NCBI RefSeq assembly: GCF_004793475.1
Contig: NZ_SRYZ01000011.1
Location: forward strand, 1-64,000
DNA: 64,000 nt
From: Bacteroides muris (ex Afrizal et al. 2022)
GTDB lineage: Bacteria > Bacteroidota > Bacteroidia > Bacteroidales > Bacteroidaceae
Direction: 5' to 3'
The number at the start of each line of letters is the position of its first letter. Within the stretch, counting starts at the first letter, position 1. Below the pieces are notes generated by a model. It searched no databases. It saw only the letters and a list, made by a program, of their open reading frames with translations, and was not told the DNA's origin. Of the stretch, positions 41,154-50,220 are shown one piece after another. The translations under genes and the position numbers were made by a program.

Positions 41154-42620
41154 GTGAATAAATTGGTGACGCGGAAAGATAGTATGTGGAAATCATTGGA
41201 CTGGGTGACGATTGTCGTTTACCTGCTGCTGATTGTATTCGGCTGGTTCAGTGTCTGTGGAGCGAGTTATGATTATGGTGACCGTGACTTTCTGGACTTC
41301 TCCACCCGTGCCGGCAAGCAGTTCGTCTGGATTATATGTTCCTTCGGGCTGGGGTTTGTATTGCTGATGCTGGACGATTCCCTCTATGACATGTTCTCCT
41401 ACCTTATATATATAGGGCTGATGCTGTTGCTGATTGTCACGATATTCATTGCGCCCGACACGAAAGGATCGCGGTCGTGGATTATCCTGGGACCGGTCAG
41501 TTTGCAACCGGCGGAATTTGCCAAGTTTGCCACGGCGCTGGCGCTGGCCAAGTATATGAGTGCCTACTCGTTTACGATGAAGAACTGGAAAAGCTCCCTT
41601 ATGCTGGCTTTTTTGATTCTCTTCCCCATGTTGCTGATTATCCTGCAGCGGGAGACGGGTTCGGCATTGGTGTACTCTGCATTTTTTCTGATGCTTTATC
41701 GGGAGGGAATGCCGGGCGTGGTGCTCTTTTCGGGTATATGTGCGGTGGTCTACTTTGTAGTGGGCATCCGTTTTGATGCGGTAATGATTGCCGATACGCC
41801 GACGCCTATCGGAGAGTTTGCCGTACTGCTGATGGTGCTGCTCTTTGCCGGAGGCATGGTGTGGGTTTATAAAAAGCGTTGGGAACCCACGCGGAATATC
41901 ATCGGTGGTTCGTTGGGACTGCTACTTGTGGCTTATCTGACTTCGGAATACGTGGTACCCTTCAACTTGGTGTGGGTACAGTGGGGGCTTTGTGCACTTG
42001 TTGTCGGGTATCTAATCTTTCTTTCTTTAAGCGAGCGCCATTTATCTTATTTTCTGATCGGGCTGTTTGCCTTGGGGTCGATAGGTTTTCTCTACTCCAG
42101 CGACTACTTCTTCAATAAAGTGCTGGAACCTCATCAGCAGATACGTATCAAGGTGGTACTTGGCATGGAGGAGGACCTTGCAGGCGCCGGCTATAACGTA
42201 AACCAGTCGAAGATAGCCATTGGCTCCGGGGGCCTGACCGGCAAAGGTTTCTTGAACGGTACGCAGACAAAGCTGAAGTATGTGCCGGAGCAAGATACGG
42301 ACTTCATCTTTTGCACCGTGGGCGAGGAGGAAGGATTCGTAGGGTCTACGGCTGTACTGTTACTGTTCCTTATTCTTGTCTTACGGCTGATTGCTGTGGC
42401 CGAGCGGCAGCAATCTCCCTTTGGCCGGGTATACGGCTACTCTGTGCTTAGCATATTCTTATTCCATTTATTCATCAATATAGGTATGGTGCTGGGACTG
42501 ACTCCTGTTATCGGTATCCCATTGCCTTTCTTCAGTTATGGAGGTTCGTCTCTTTGGGGGTTCACTATCCTGTTGTTTATTTTCCTACGGATTGATGCGG
42601 GACGTAATCGCCGAATTTAG
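41154..42620 (+). CDS. rodA: Rod shape-determining protein RodA (SEDS glycosyltransferase)
   Basis: The 488-residue protein has about ten or more membrane helices. SEDS landmarks include SRSWIILGPVSLQPAEFAK, LILFPMLLIILQRETGSALVY, the QSKIAIGSGGLTGKGFLNG stretch and the C-terminal GIPLPFFSYGGSS. It polymerises glycan strands with PBP2. The start is a GTG at 41154; an ATG ten codons later (41184) is the alternative. It is longer than E. coli RodA (about 370), owing mainly to an extra multi-helix segment in the middle (about 200-300), which is usual in Bacteroidetes as far as I know. Confidence 0.94.
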   Translation: MNKLVTRKDSMWKSLDWVTIVVYLLLIVFGWFSVCGASYDYGDRDFLDFSTRAGKQFVWIICSFGLGFVLLMLDDSLYDMFSYLIYIGLMLLLIVTIFIAPDTKGSRSWIILGPVSLQPAEFAKFATALALAKYMSAYSFTMKNWKSSLMLAFLILFPMLLIILQRETGSALVYSAFFLMLYREGMPGVVLFSGICAVVYFVVGIRFDAVMIADTPTPIGEFAVLLMVLLFAGGMVWVYKKRWEPTRNIIGGSLGLLLVAYLTSEYVVPFNLVWVQWGLCALVVGYLIFLSLSERHLSYFLIGLFALGSIGFLYSSDYFFNKVLEPHQQIRIKVVLGMEEDLAGAGYNVNQSKIAIGSGGLTGKGFLNGTQTKLKYVPEQDTDFIFCTVGEEEGFVGSTAVLLLFLILVLRLIAVAERQQSPFGRVYGYSVLSIFLFHLFINIGMVLGLTPVIGIPLPFFSYGGSSLWGFTILLFIFLRIDAGRNRRI

Positions 42621-42667
42621 TTGTGATTCCGTTTTCTTGTGGAATATGCGAATGGGCTTGATTATCA

Positions 42668-42777
42668 TTACATTGCATTTACACATTGTTTACATCGTAA
42701 TGTAACGGCCGTTACACCGCATTGTAACGTCCTTTACGCTGTATCGTAACGTCTTTTACGCCAGGATGTAACGCTAT
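42668..42777. repeat. Array 3: palindromic repeats with exact 22-bp period
   Basis: TTAC starts at 42668, 42690, 42712, 42734 and 42756, and its partner GTAACG starts at 42702, 42724, 42746 and 42768, all 22 bases apart. Units read TTACrCyGnATyGTAACG plus four bases; the first copy is degenerate. It lies between the convergent rodA and gldH genes. The remainder of the 265-bp interval shows no gene or clear terminator. Confidence 0.88.
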
Positions 42778-42885
42778 GAGGCAAGAGGGTCAGTTATGAG
42801 AGCTCGTCAGTTTCCCCTTCGAGGAGATGTGAGTGGGAGACTGAGACAGTTGTTAGAAAAGGTAATAAAGCAGAATAGGGAGCTC

Positions 42886-43371
42886 CTATCTCTTCAGTTT
42901 GATGCCGATGTCATTGATTCCTTGCAGCCTTTCGTCCGGTAGCGTATAGGCCACTTTAAAGAGGTAGATGCCGGGTTTGCCGATTCGAACGCTTCCTGCG
43001 GAGACGGCAGTCTGATAGAGGCCTCCCCAGCCGTCACCTTTCCAGATTCCTTCTTTGTCCGCGAGGATTAGCTGTATGGTGTCCGTGGGTGACGGAATGG
43101 AATCTGCGGTGGTGTAGCAGATGGATAGAGGTAGATTCTGATAGGGGTAGTTGCTTCGGTTACGAACTTCCAAAGACAGTTTGTAGTAGGTCAGTGAGTC
43201 GGTGACCTTCACGTCGAAAGAGAGCGTGTCTTCGCGCAGCCAGCCTTCGGTGGGAAGGGATTGGAAGGAATGGTATACAGTCTGTTTGTCGCAAGCGCTC
43301 AGCAGGCTTGCGGCAAACAGTAGTATGATACCTTTCAGGCAGAGATTTCTATTCTTGAGTCGGTTTGTCAT
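42886..43371 (-). CDS. gldH: Gliding motility lipoprotein GldH homologue
   Basis: The start codon at 43371-43369 (MTNRLKNRNLCLKG) gives 161 residues with a lipobox (LLSAC, Cys about 25). A longer frame to 43668 is only an antisense-like extension through the ricT tail. The mature part has the GldH pattern: TYYKLSLEVRNRSNYPYQNL and GIWKGDGWGGLYQ with a C-terminal PGIYLFKVAY strand. GldH is a conserved Bacteroidetes lipoprotein also found in non-gliding species, where its role is unclear. The gene overlaps the end of ricT by 23 bases. Confidence 0.85.
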   Translation of the reverse strand: MTNRLKNRNLCLKGIILLFAASLLSACDKQTVYHSFQSLPTEGWLREDTLSFDVKVTDSLTYYKLSLEVRNRSNYPYQNLPLSICYTTADSIPSPTDTIQLILADKEGIWKGDGWGGLYQTAVSAGSVRIGKPGIYLFKVAYTLPDERLQGINDIGIKLKR

Positions 43372-44716
43372 TTTGGGCAGGTCTTTCACCTTGAGGTTTA
43401 GGCTTATTGTTACGGGGCGGACGACGGTTGTTATTGTTCCTTTGTTGACGTTCGCCTTGTTGCTGGTCACCCTGTTTGGGGGCTTGCCGGTCTTGTTTTT
43501 GCCTCGGTTGCCGGTCTTGCCAAGATTGTTCTCTCTGACTGTTGGCTTGGGGAGCACTCTGTTGCGGACGACCGTTTCCACTCTTTTTCTTTTTCCTGTT
43601 ACGGTTGTTGTTGCTGTTTTCGCCACCGTTGCCGTCACCGCCACCCTTGCCTTTACGGTTACGGTCAAAGCGGGTGAGGCTCTCTTGTTCCAGCAAGTCT
43701 ACCGGCTTTTTAGGTTCGGAGCGATGGTTTTCTTCTGTCAGGCTGTCGGGCTTGATGCCGCGTCTGTTCAAGCCGATGACCTCAAAAGCCCGTCTGCCGC
43801 TGATGGTCACCAGGTTGGCGGGGATATTCTTGTCGCTCGAGTAGGTTATCAGATTGCTCAGGATGTCAGCCTTGAAGAAGAAGAACTCGCCATCCTTCGT
43901 TTCCAGGGTAATCTCACGTGAGGGCAGACGCTTTTGTGCTTCCACGTAACAGTCCACTTCGTAGTTGAGGCAGCATTTCAGCTTGGCGCATTGGCCGGCA
44001 AGCTTCTGCGGATTCAGGGATATGTCTTGGAAACGCGCCGCGCTGGTAGATACCGATACGAAGGAGGTCATCCAGGTGGCGCAGCAGAGTTCGCGTCCGC
44101 AAGGACCGATGCCACCGATGCGTCCTGCTTCTTGGCGGGCGCCTATCTGTTTCATCTCGATGCGTACGTGGAAGGCGTCGGCAAGAACCTTGATGAGCTG
44201 GCGGAAGTCCACCCGCTCGTCGGCGATGTAGTAGAAGATGGCCTTGTTGCCGTCTCCCTGATATTCCACGTCGCCAATCTTCATGTTGAGGTCGAGGTCT
44301 AAGGCTATCTGACGCGAACGTATCATGGTTGAGTGTTCGCGGGCTTTTGCCTCGTTGTACTTCTCCATATCCACAGGTTTCGCCTTGCGATAAATGCGTT
44401 TGATGTCTGCCTCGGACTTGATATTGGTCTTCTTCATTTGTAGCGGTACGAGTCGTCCGGTCAGGGTTACCACACCGATGTCATGTCCGGGGGTGGCTTC
44501 TACGGCTACGATGTCGCCTTTCTCCAGAGGTATCTTGTTGCTGTTGCGGAAATAACCCTTGCGAGTATTCTTGAACTGAACCTCTACCAGCTCACTTTCA
44601 TTGGCATTGCCCGGAATGTCTGCCAGCCAGTCGTAGGTGTTCAGTTGCTTGTCCTGCCTGCCGCAACTCTTGCAGCACAGGCCTCCGCTTCCGTTATGTA
44701 GTTTAAATTCCATCAT
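43349..44716 (-). CDS. ricT: RicT (YaaT/PSP1-domain) regulatory complex subunit
   Basis: The 455-residue protein contains the PSP1 domain (about residues 60-260) with the Cys-rich signature GPCGRELCCATWMTSF, followed by AKLKCCLNYEVDCY. These cysteines bind an iron-sulphur cluster in the Ric complex of other bacteria. The last 120 residues are a low-complexity tail rich in Asn, Gln, Arg and Pro, probably disordered. It sits after holB and before gldH, an arrangement I know from other Bacteroides. What it regulates here is not known. Confidence 0.9.
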   Translation of the reverse strand: MMEFKLHNGSGGLCCKSCGRQDKQLNTYDWLADIPGNANESELVEVQFKNTRKGYFRNSNKIPLEKGDIVAVEATPGHDIGVVTLTGRLVPLQMKKTNIKSEADIKRIYRKAKPVDMEKYNEAKAREHSTMIRSRQIALDLDLNMKIGDVEYQGDGNKAIFYYIADERVDFRQLIKVLADAFHVRIEMKQIGARQEAGRIGGIGPCGRELCCATWMTSFVSVSTSAARFQDISLNPQKLAGQCAKLKCCLNYEVDCYVEAQKRLPSREITLETKDGEFFFFKADILSNLITYSSDKNIPANLVTISGRRAFEVIGLNRRGIKPDSLTEENHRSEPKKPVDLLEQESLTRFDRNRKGKGGGDGNGGENSNNNRNRKKKKSGNGRPQQSAPQANSQREQSWQDRQPRQKQDRQAPKQGDQQQGERQQRNNNNRRPPRNNKPKPQGERPAQNDKPTQE

Positions 44717-44780
44717 CTGATTTATTTACTATTTGACTATTTACTATTTGATACTTTGCATTTCATTGTTTTGCCACCTT
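44717..44780. repeat. Junction repeats (ACTATTTG-type) between holB and ricT
   Basis: TTTACTATTTGACTATTTACTATTTGAT contains three to four 8-9 base units (TATTTACTATTTGAC) in the 64-bp gap. It is the same class of short AT-rich repeats as at other joints. Confidence 0.5.
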
Positions 44781-45908
44781 TCATTGTTTCAACAGCACAA
44801 TCATCTTTAGCGAGAAGTCGAAGAACACCATGCGGGCGTTTACGTTCTGCTCGATGTGGCGTTGTGCCTCACTTAGTTCGTCCATGATACCCATGACATT
44901 CCGTTCGTTGACAAAGGGGGCGAAACGGGTGGCGAAGTTTTGTTCGGGCAACGTCATGTAGTTCATCTCCTTACGATGCAGGTTGTAGATGAAGTTCTCG
45001 CGGGTCATACGCTGGCAGTAGTCCAGGAAGTTTTTCTGCCGTTCGCGTCCCATGGCGGCAAGTTGCTCGCTCCATTGTTTCATTTCCCGTATCTTGCGCT
45101 GGTAGGAGAGACGCATCAAGCTGACAAAGAGATTGAAGAACAGTTCGTTCTCCTCATTCAGGTGGATGGTTTCCAGCGCTTTGATGAAGTCGCCGTTTGC
45201 CAGATGGGCTATCGTCTCGCTGTCACGGGGCTGCACTCCGTATTTCTGCTGCAGAGCTTCGGCTATGTCGGCTTCTTCAATCTTGGGGATGTTGAAGCGC
45301 TGCGTGCGGCTGAGGATGGTAGGCAGTATCATTTCCGGAGCTTCGGAGATGAGGAGGAATATCGTTCTTTCGGGTGGCTCTTCCAGTAGCTTCAGTAGCT
45401 TGTTGGCGCAGACCTCGTGCATTTTTTCGGGTAGCCATACGATGGTCACTTTGTAACCTCCTTCGCTGGACTTCAGGCTGAGTTTGCGAGTTATCTCATC
45501 ACTCTCTTTGGCGTAGATGATGGCTTGTCCGTTTTCGGCATCCATTTCGTTCAGCCAATGGTTCAGCCCGAAATAGGGACTGTTCAGCAGAAGGCGTCGC
45601 CAGTTGGCGATATAATCGTCGCAGACTTCCTTTTTCCCTTTGGCGCTTTTGACGATAGGGTATACGAAGTGTACGTCGGGATGCACCAGCTTGTTCCATT
45701 TCACGCAGGAAGGGCAGGTGCCGCATGCATCGGTTTCCGTCCGGTGGGGACAGCAGAGATAGCGGGCATAGGCAAGTGCCAATGGGAGTTTTCCTACTCC
45801 GGCAGAGCCGCAGAAAAGTTGTGCGTGGGGGATGCGTCCTTCCTGCACTTCTTGTATCAGCCTTTGTTTGGCTGCCTCTTGACCTATTATCTCCTTGAAA
45901 CTGAACAC
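44781..45908 (-). CDS. holB: DNA polymerase III, delta' subunit
   Basis: The 375-residue AAA+ protein has the P-loop region FCGSAGVGKLPLALAYARYL with a four-Cys zinc module after it (CCPHRTETDACGTCPSC), and the KLLKLLEEPPERTIFLLISE segment with the LSRTQRFNIP sensor 1/SRC region. It is a fixed clamp-loader subunit that helps place the sliding clamp. It lies between metF and ricT on the minus strand, separated from each by AT-rich junction repeats. Confidence 0.93.
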   Translation of the reverse strand: MFSFKEIIGQEAAKQRLIQEVQEGRIPHAQLFCGSAGVGKLPLALAYARYLCCPHRTETDACGTCPSCVKWNKLVHPDVHFVYPIVKSAKGKKEVCDDYIANWRRLLLNSPYFGLNHWLNEMDAENGQAIIYAKESDEITRKLSLKSSEGGYKVTIVWLPEKMHEVCANKLLKLLEEPPERTIFLLISEAPEMILPTILSRTQRFNIPKIEEADIAEALQQKYGVQPRDSETIAHLANGDFIKALETIHLNEENELFFNLFVSLMRLSYQRKIREMKQWSEQLAAMGRERQKNFLDYCQRMTRENFIYNLHRKEMNYMTLPEQNFATRFAPFVNERNVMGIMDELSEAQRHIEQNVNARMVFFDFSLKMIVLLKQ

Positions 45909-45980
45909 GGGTTAATTAGTTATGAGTTATTACTTGTGACACTGCCAGTTGCCAATTGTCAACTATCAGTCATCCATTGT
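45909..45980. repeat. Junction repeats between metF and holB
   Basis: The gap has GTTATGAGTTATTACTTG, then GCCAGTTGCCAATTGTCAAC and ATCAGTCATCC, imperfect 8-10 base units of the AATTGACAATTG type that is also found at 56982-57007. Confidence 0.5.
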
Positions 45981-46934
45981 TTAGTAGATTTGTTTGGCTA
46001 CTTCCCTGATGCTGTCTGTGGCTCCTACCGAGTAGAAGTGGAGGCTTGGGACGCCATGGGCTATCAGCTCTTTGCACTGCTGCACGCACCATTCGATACC
46101 CGCTTGCTGGGCTTCCGCATCGGTATTGCACTTCAGAACCTCTTGGGTCAGTTCCTCGGGCAAATCTACTTTGAACGTCTTGGGTATCATGCTGAGTTGT
46201 GACAGCTTCTTGAAGGGTTTGATGCCCGGGATAATCGGGATGGTGACACCGGCTTGACGGGCGCGCTTCACGAAGTCGAAATATTTCCGGTTGTCGTAGA
46301 AGAGCTGGGTCACGGCATACTCCGCACCCATTTCCATTTTCTTCTTCAGCCAGTGGATGTCAGTATCCATGTTGGGAGCTTCTTCATGCTTTTCCGGATA
46401 GCATGCCACACCGTATGAAAACGGGGTATTGGTGACTTTCATCTCGGAGCCGTCCACAAAGATGCCTTTGTTGAAGTTATTGATTTGTTCCTGTAGTTCG
46501 ATGGCGTGGTGATAACCGTTGCCCACGGGGATAAACGAGGATTCGTGCTTTGCCTTGTCCCCACGAAGTACCAGCAGGTCGGTGATGCCGAGGAATTGCA
46601 GGTCGAGCAGCACGTACTCCGTCTCCTCGCGGGTGAAGCCGCTGCAAAGGATGTGCGGCACCATGGTGATGTTGTATTTATTCTGGATGGCAGCGGCTAC
46701 GGCTACGGTTCCGGGGCGGCGGCGCAGGCGGTTCCGCTGGAACAATCCGTTGCCGAGGTCTTTGTACACATATTCGCTGCGGTGCGTGGTGATGTTGATA
46801 TATTTAGGGTCGAATTCCCGTAACGTATCTATGGTCTGATACAGCTTTTCGATGCCTGTACCTTTCAGTGGTGGCAATATTTCAAAGGAAAAAGCTGTTC
46901 TTTCGTTACTGTTTATCAGGTCGATTACTCTCAT
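45981..46934 (-). CDS. metF: Methylenetetrahydrofolate reductase
   Basis: The start at 46934 (MRVIDLINSNERTAFSFE) gives 317 residues of the FAD-dependent TIM-barrel family: FEILPPLKG near the N terminus with the catalytic Glu, ITTHRSEY, LRGDK, and MEMGAEYAVTQLFYDN plus IPIIPGIKP. It makes 5-methyl-THF for methionine synthesis. A TATTTTTG box lies upstream on the minus strand at 46992-46985. metA lies further right on the other strand, so two methionine-pathway genes flank the fimbrillin gene. Confidence 0.95.
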   Translation of the reverse strand: MRVIDLINSNERTAFSFEILPPLKGTGIEKLYQTIDTLREFDPKYINITTHRSEYVYKDLGNGLFQRNRLRRRPGTVAVAAAIQNKYNITMVPHILCSGFTREETEYVLLDLQFLGITDLLVLRGDKAKHESSFIPVGNGYHHAIELQEQINNFNKGIFVDGSEMKVTNTPFSYGVACYPEKHEEAPNMDTDIHWLKKKMEMGAEYAVTQLFYDNRKYFDFVKRARQAGVTIPIIPGIKPFKKLSQLSMIPKTFKVDLPEELTQEVLKCNTDAEAQQAGIEWCVQQCKELIAHGVPSLHFYSVGATDSIREVAKQIY

Positions 46935-47025
46935 TTCTTTTTCGTTATCTTTGTCCGGTTGGCAAGAAACTTGCACATTGGGAACAAAAATACGAAAAAG
47001 AAATGAGAAATGCCGGAATTGCCGG

Positions 47026-48933
47026 CTATTCTTTTATACAGCGAATGGAAAGGGCTTTATAATAGGGCTTGCCGGTGACATGGGCGGTGCTTTTGACAAA
47101 CTCGTTGCTTTCGCCGAGAAAGTAAAAGGTGCTTTCCGAAAGTGTATGCTTTGTGTAGTCCCAACTCCAAAAGGCGGTCATCTTGTTTGGGCTGTTGTGG
47201 CTCTTGTTGTACCACATTCCTACGGGGAAAGCATTGAATCGGGTATGGTTGTTGACGGGGACAACTTCGCCGGATACCATTACCTGCCATTCTCCTGCTT
47301 TTAGTATGGAGGTATCGTTGTCGGTGTAGTTTTTCAGTTGCTCCCAGTCTGTATCCGATGGAATTTTCCAGCCTTCGGGAGCCAACTCTCCTGCCAGTAT
47401 GGCTTCTCCATTGTAAAAATAAATATCATATTTGTCCGGCTTGTAATATCCGGCTTTGTCCGTTCCCAAGTCAATCTGTTTTTTCAGGGGAGTTCCGTCA
47501 CGGTAGGTGGTGGCATGAAGCTCTCCACCCATCCAGTATTGGGCTCCAATCTTGACAATGGGGTATTCGGTAGACACTCCTTTTCTGATGTCTCGAAGGG
47601 TGTGGCATGCCACATTCACTTTGATGGCGTTTTCCGGCTTTTCCAGAAGCAGCTTATGGTTGTTGTCTATATAGAACTTGTCTATGCCGGCAGATTCTCC
47701 TTTTGTGTAGGTAAATCCATAGTCGTCTGTATTCCAGCTTATTCTTCCTCCGCAGATGCTGTCTTTACGGTCTGCGAGTTGTAGGATGATTCCATTGCTC
47801 AGGTCGGTCTCTTCATTTTCACCTATGGGATAGGCTATAATGGCTCTGGAAGTCAATGACGCTGATTTGAGATATTCCCTACATACTTCTGCAACGGGTA
47901 CTCCTTCGTGATAAATTCTGTATACATTTGAAAGAGAAAAGGAGAGAGCGGAGATATGTATGGCAGTGTAATCTTCCATATTGTCGGTGTCAATGGGAGG
48001 GAGGCTGCTCCATTCCTTGATTTTTCCGGCAAAGCTGCTCAGTACGTTGCTGTTGCTCTGCATGGCTGATATGTTGATGGTACATTGGGTGCTGCTGTTC
48101 ATTTCCACGTCGGGTATTGCACAACTGTATATACGTCCGTTCCACTCCATAATGAAGGATTGTTTGCCGTCGTTTATCGTTTGGGGTATGATGATGAATT
48201 CCTTGCCGGTAAGTTTGTTGTCTTTGACGTTCCACTCGCCGGAGGCTATGATGTCTTGTGTTCCTGCAAGATTACTGAAAGTCCCGTCCTCCAGATTATA
48301 ATCGGCCGAGGTCTTGAGCCCGGTTGCGATGATGCGCGGATTGGCTTTCAGCAAATCATTGGCGGAGTTGCTTGCGTCAGGAGTCAAAGAGATTGCCAGT
48401 TTGGACAGCTTGTGCTGGAACTCCAAGGTTACAGATTTGGTCTTATTGGTGATTCCTTGCGCTTTGGCTACCAAAAAGTCACTTTGTGCGCGGTTCTTCT
48501 CATTGCTTTGGTCTGTCTGTACGGATACGGGAAGGACGGACGTACCGGCGGCTACCCCTTCGGTTTGGTAAGGGTGGTAACTGATAAAGTCCAGTGGTAC
48601 ATCTCCTTCCGGATAGAATACTGTCTTTTTGGCAACCAGTGTGGAGCCTTCCGTATATTCCAGAACCAGATTGTCAATATACCGTTTTCCCTTGATGGAG
48701 CCGGAGGAAGTGGTTGCAAACAAACCCATTCTGTCTCCTTTTTCAAAGGTGGTGTTTGTGACCTTGGTGTTTGCCTTTTCCATTTTGATAGAGAACGTAA
48801 TAGGTATCGTCCCTTCCTTAATTTCCACTTCTGGTTCTTCATCAATCCGATTCACACAAGCTGTATTTCCTAAGGACATGCAGCAGAATAAAGAGGCTGC
48901 TAAGACTCCTTTTGCAAGAATAAGTTTTTTCAT
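47026..48933 (-). CDS. Fimbrillin-family lipoprotein with C-terminal FISUMP domain
   Basis: Starting at 48933 (MKKLILAKGVL), the 635-residue protein has a lipoprotein signal (Cys about 26, NTACVN). The first half resembles Mfa-like fimbrillin proteins: FEKGDRMGLF, DFISYHPYQ and LEFQHKLSKLAISL are typical stretches. The last 190 residues match the FISUMP (Fib_succ_major) pattern: IGAQYWMGGELHATTYRDG, YNGEAILAGELAPEGWKIPSD then WEQLKNY, and a final ALSIRCIKE. The combination suggests a surface or pilus-tip protein. A TATATTTG box lies at 49145-49138, giving a leader of roughly 200 bases. No other fimbrial genes are adjacent. Confidence 0.8.
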   Translation of the reverse strand: MKKLILAKGVLAASLFCCMSLGNTACVNRIDEEPEVEIKEGTIPITFSIKMEKANTKVTNTTFEKGDRMGLFATTSSGSIKGKRYIDNLVLEYTEGSTLVAKKTVFYPEGDVPLDFISYHPYQTEGVAAGTSVLPVSVQTDQSNEKNRAQSDFLVAKAQGITNKTKSVTLEFQHKLSKLAISLTPDASNSANDLLKANPRIIATGLKTSADYNLEDGTFSNLAGTQDIIASGEWNVKDNKLTGKEFIIIPQTINDGKQSFIMEWNGRIYSCAIPDVEMNSSTQCTINISAMQSNSNVLSSFAGKIKEWSSLPPIDTDNMEDYTAIHISALSFSLSNVYRIYHEGVPVAEVCREYLKSASLTSRAIIAYPIGENEETDLSNGIILQLADRKDSICGGRISWNTDDYGFTYTKGESAGIDKFYIDNNHKLLLEKPENAIKVNVACHTLRDIRKGVSTEYPIVKIGAQYWMGGELHATTYRDGTPLKKQIDLGTDKAGYYKPDKYDIYFYNGEAILAGELAPEGWKIPSDTDWEQLKNYTDNDTSILKAGEWQVMVSGEVVPVNNHTRFNAFPVGMWYNKSHNSPNKMTAFWSWDYTKHTLSESTFYFLGESNEFVKSTAHVTGKPYYKALSIRCIKE

Positions 48934-49276
48934 TGTATTATTATTGCGGGGCAACGGTTTTTCCGCTTTCCCAGTTATACTTAATAGACCTTGTCTTAAC
49001 TTAAAATGAGGATTTAGCAGAGCTATAACTGGTATGGAAAAGTCTTTTACGCTTTTGAATGCTAATTATCGGCATCATGCTTGATGCTGCAGTGCTTTTA
49101 AATCTTGTTTTTTAATAATTTTTATAAGGTTCGGGTGCAAATATAAGGAAACGTGTTAAATAAAGAGGGATAAATCAATAAAACTTTTATAGTTTATTTA
49201 TCACACTCTGATTTTTTGCCTAACTTTACACGCTAAAATCATAGACAGTAATAAGTTAAACCATAGATATAAGCTC
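48934..49276. promoter_or_regulatory. Divergent intergenic region fimbrillin / metA
   Basis: The 343-bp region has TATATTTG on the minus strand (49145-49138) for the fimbrillin gene and, on the plus strand, TAACTTTA (49221-49228), one base off the -7 consensus, 48 bases before metA. An imperfect hairpin around CATCATGCTTGATGCTG (49070-49090) is visible. No riboswitch could be recognised. Confidence 0.45.
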
Positions 49277-50194
49277 ATGCCTTTAAATTTACCCGATAAA
49301 CTACCTGCTATCGAGTTGCTGAAAGAGGAGAATATTTTTGTCATTGACAATTCCCGGGCAACCCAGCAGGATATCCGTCCGTTGCGTATTGTTATTCTGA
49401 ATTTGATGCCGTTAAAGATTACTACGGAAACGGACTTGGTGCGTCTGCTTTCCAATACTCCGCTTCAGGTGGAAATATCGTTCATGAAGATAAAAAGCCA
49501 TACTTCCAAGAACACTCCGATGGAGCACATGAAAGCGTTCTATACGGACTTTGACAAGATGCGCGATGAAAAGTACGACGGCATGATTATCACCGGTGCT
49601 CCGGTAGAACAGATGGATTTTGAGGAGGTGACTTATTGGGATGAGATTACCGGGATATTCGACTGGGCACGTACGCATGTCACCTCTACTCTCTATATCT
49701 GCTGGGCGGCGCAGGCAGGGCTCTATCATCATTATGGAGTGTCGAAGCATGCACTGGATAAGAAGATGTTCGGTATCTTTGAACATCGTACCCTGCAGCC
49801 GTTGCATCCCATTTTCCGAGGATTTGATGATATGTTCTATGTGCCGCATAGCCGTCACACGGAAGTGCGCCGGGAAGATATACTGAAGATTCCGGAATTG
49901 ACGTTGCTTTCCGAGTCGGAGGATGCCGGTGTATATATGGCAGTGGCCCGTGGAGGGCGTGAGTTCTTCGTGACCGGCCATTCGGAATACTCTCCGTTGA
50001 CGCTGGACACAGAGTATCGACGTGACTTGAATAAGGGCCTGCCCATCGAGATGCCCCGTAACTACTATGTGGACGATGACCCGGACAAAGGAGTGCTGGT
50101 GCGTTGGCGCGCCCATGCCAATTTGTTGTTCTCCAATTGGCTGAATTATTTCGTATATCAGGAGACGCCGTATAATATCAACGATATAGAATGA
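49277..50194 (+). CDS. metA: Homoserine O-acyltransferase (MetA family)
   Basis: The 305-residue protein opens [20 protein letters not shown] and contains [20 protein letters not shown], the catalytic Cys block [16 protein letters not shown], and the His/Glu pair in [17 protein letters not shown]. It activates homoserine as the first committed step of methionine synthesis. Whether succinyl- or acetyl-CoA is used depends on one active-site residue that I cannot assign safely. Its length is standard. The U32 gene follows 26 bases after. Confidence 0.94.
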   Translation: MPLNLPDKLPAIELLKEENIFVIDNSRATQQDIRPLRIVILNLMPLKITTETDLVRLLSNTPLQVEISFMKIKSHTSKNTPMEHMKAFYTDFDKMRDEKYDGMIITGAPVEQMDFEEVTYWDEITGIFDWARTHVTSTLYICWAAQAGLYHHYGVSKHALDKKMFGIFEHRTLQPLHPIFRGFDDMFYVPHSRHTEVRREDILKIPELTLLSESEDAGVYMAVARGGREFFVTGHSEYSPLTLDTEYRRDLNKGLPIEMPRNYYVDDDPDKGVLVRWRAHANLLFSNWLNYFVYQETPYNINDIE

Positions 50195-50220
50195 GTCGTG
50201 AGTAATTTGTAACTGAACAA

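Noticed and set aside
42886-43668. A 260-residue form of the GldH protein
   Set aside because: The extra N-terminal 99 residues are an alternative frame of the ricT low-complexity tail. The lipoprotein signal places the start at 43371.
48934-49276. SAM-type riboswitch before metA
   Set aside because: No recognisable conserved core or terminator/antiterminator pair could be found by eye on the plus strand.
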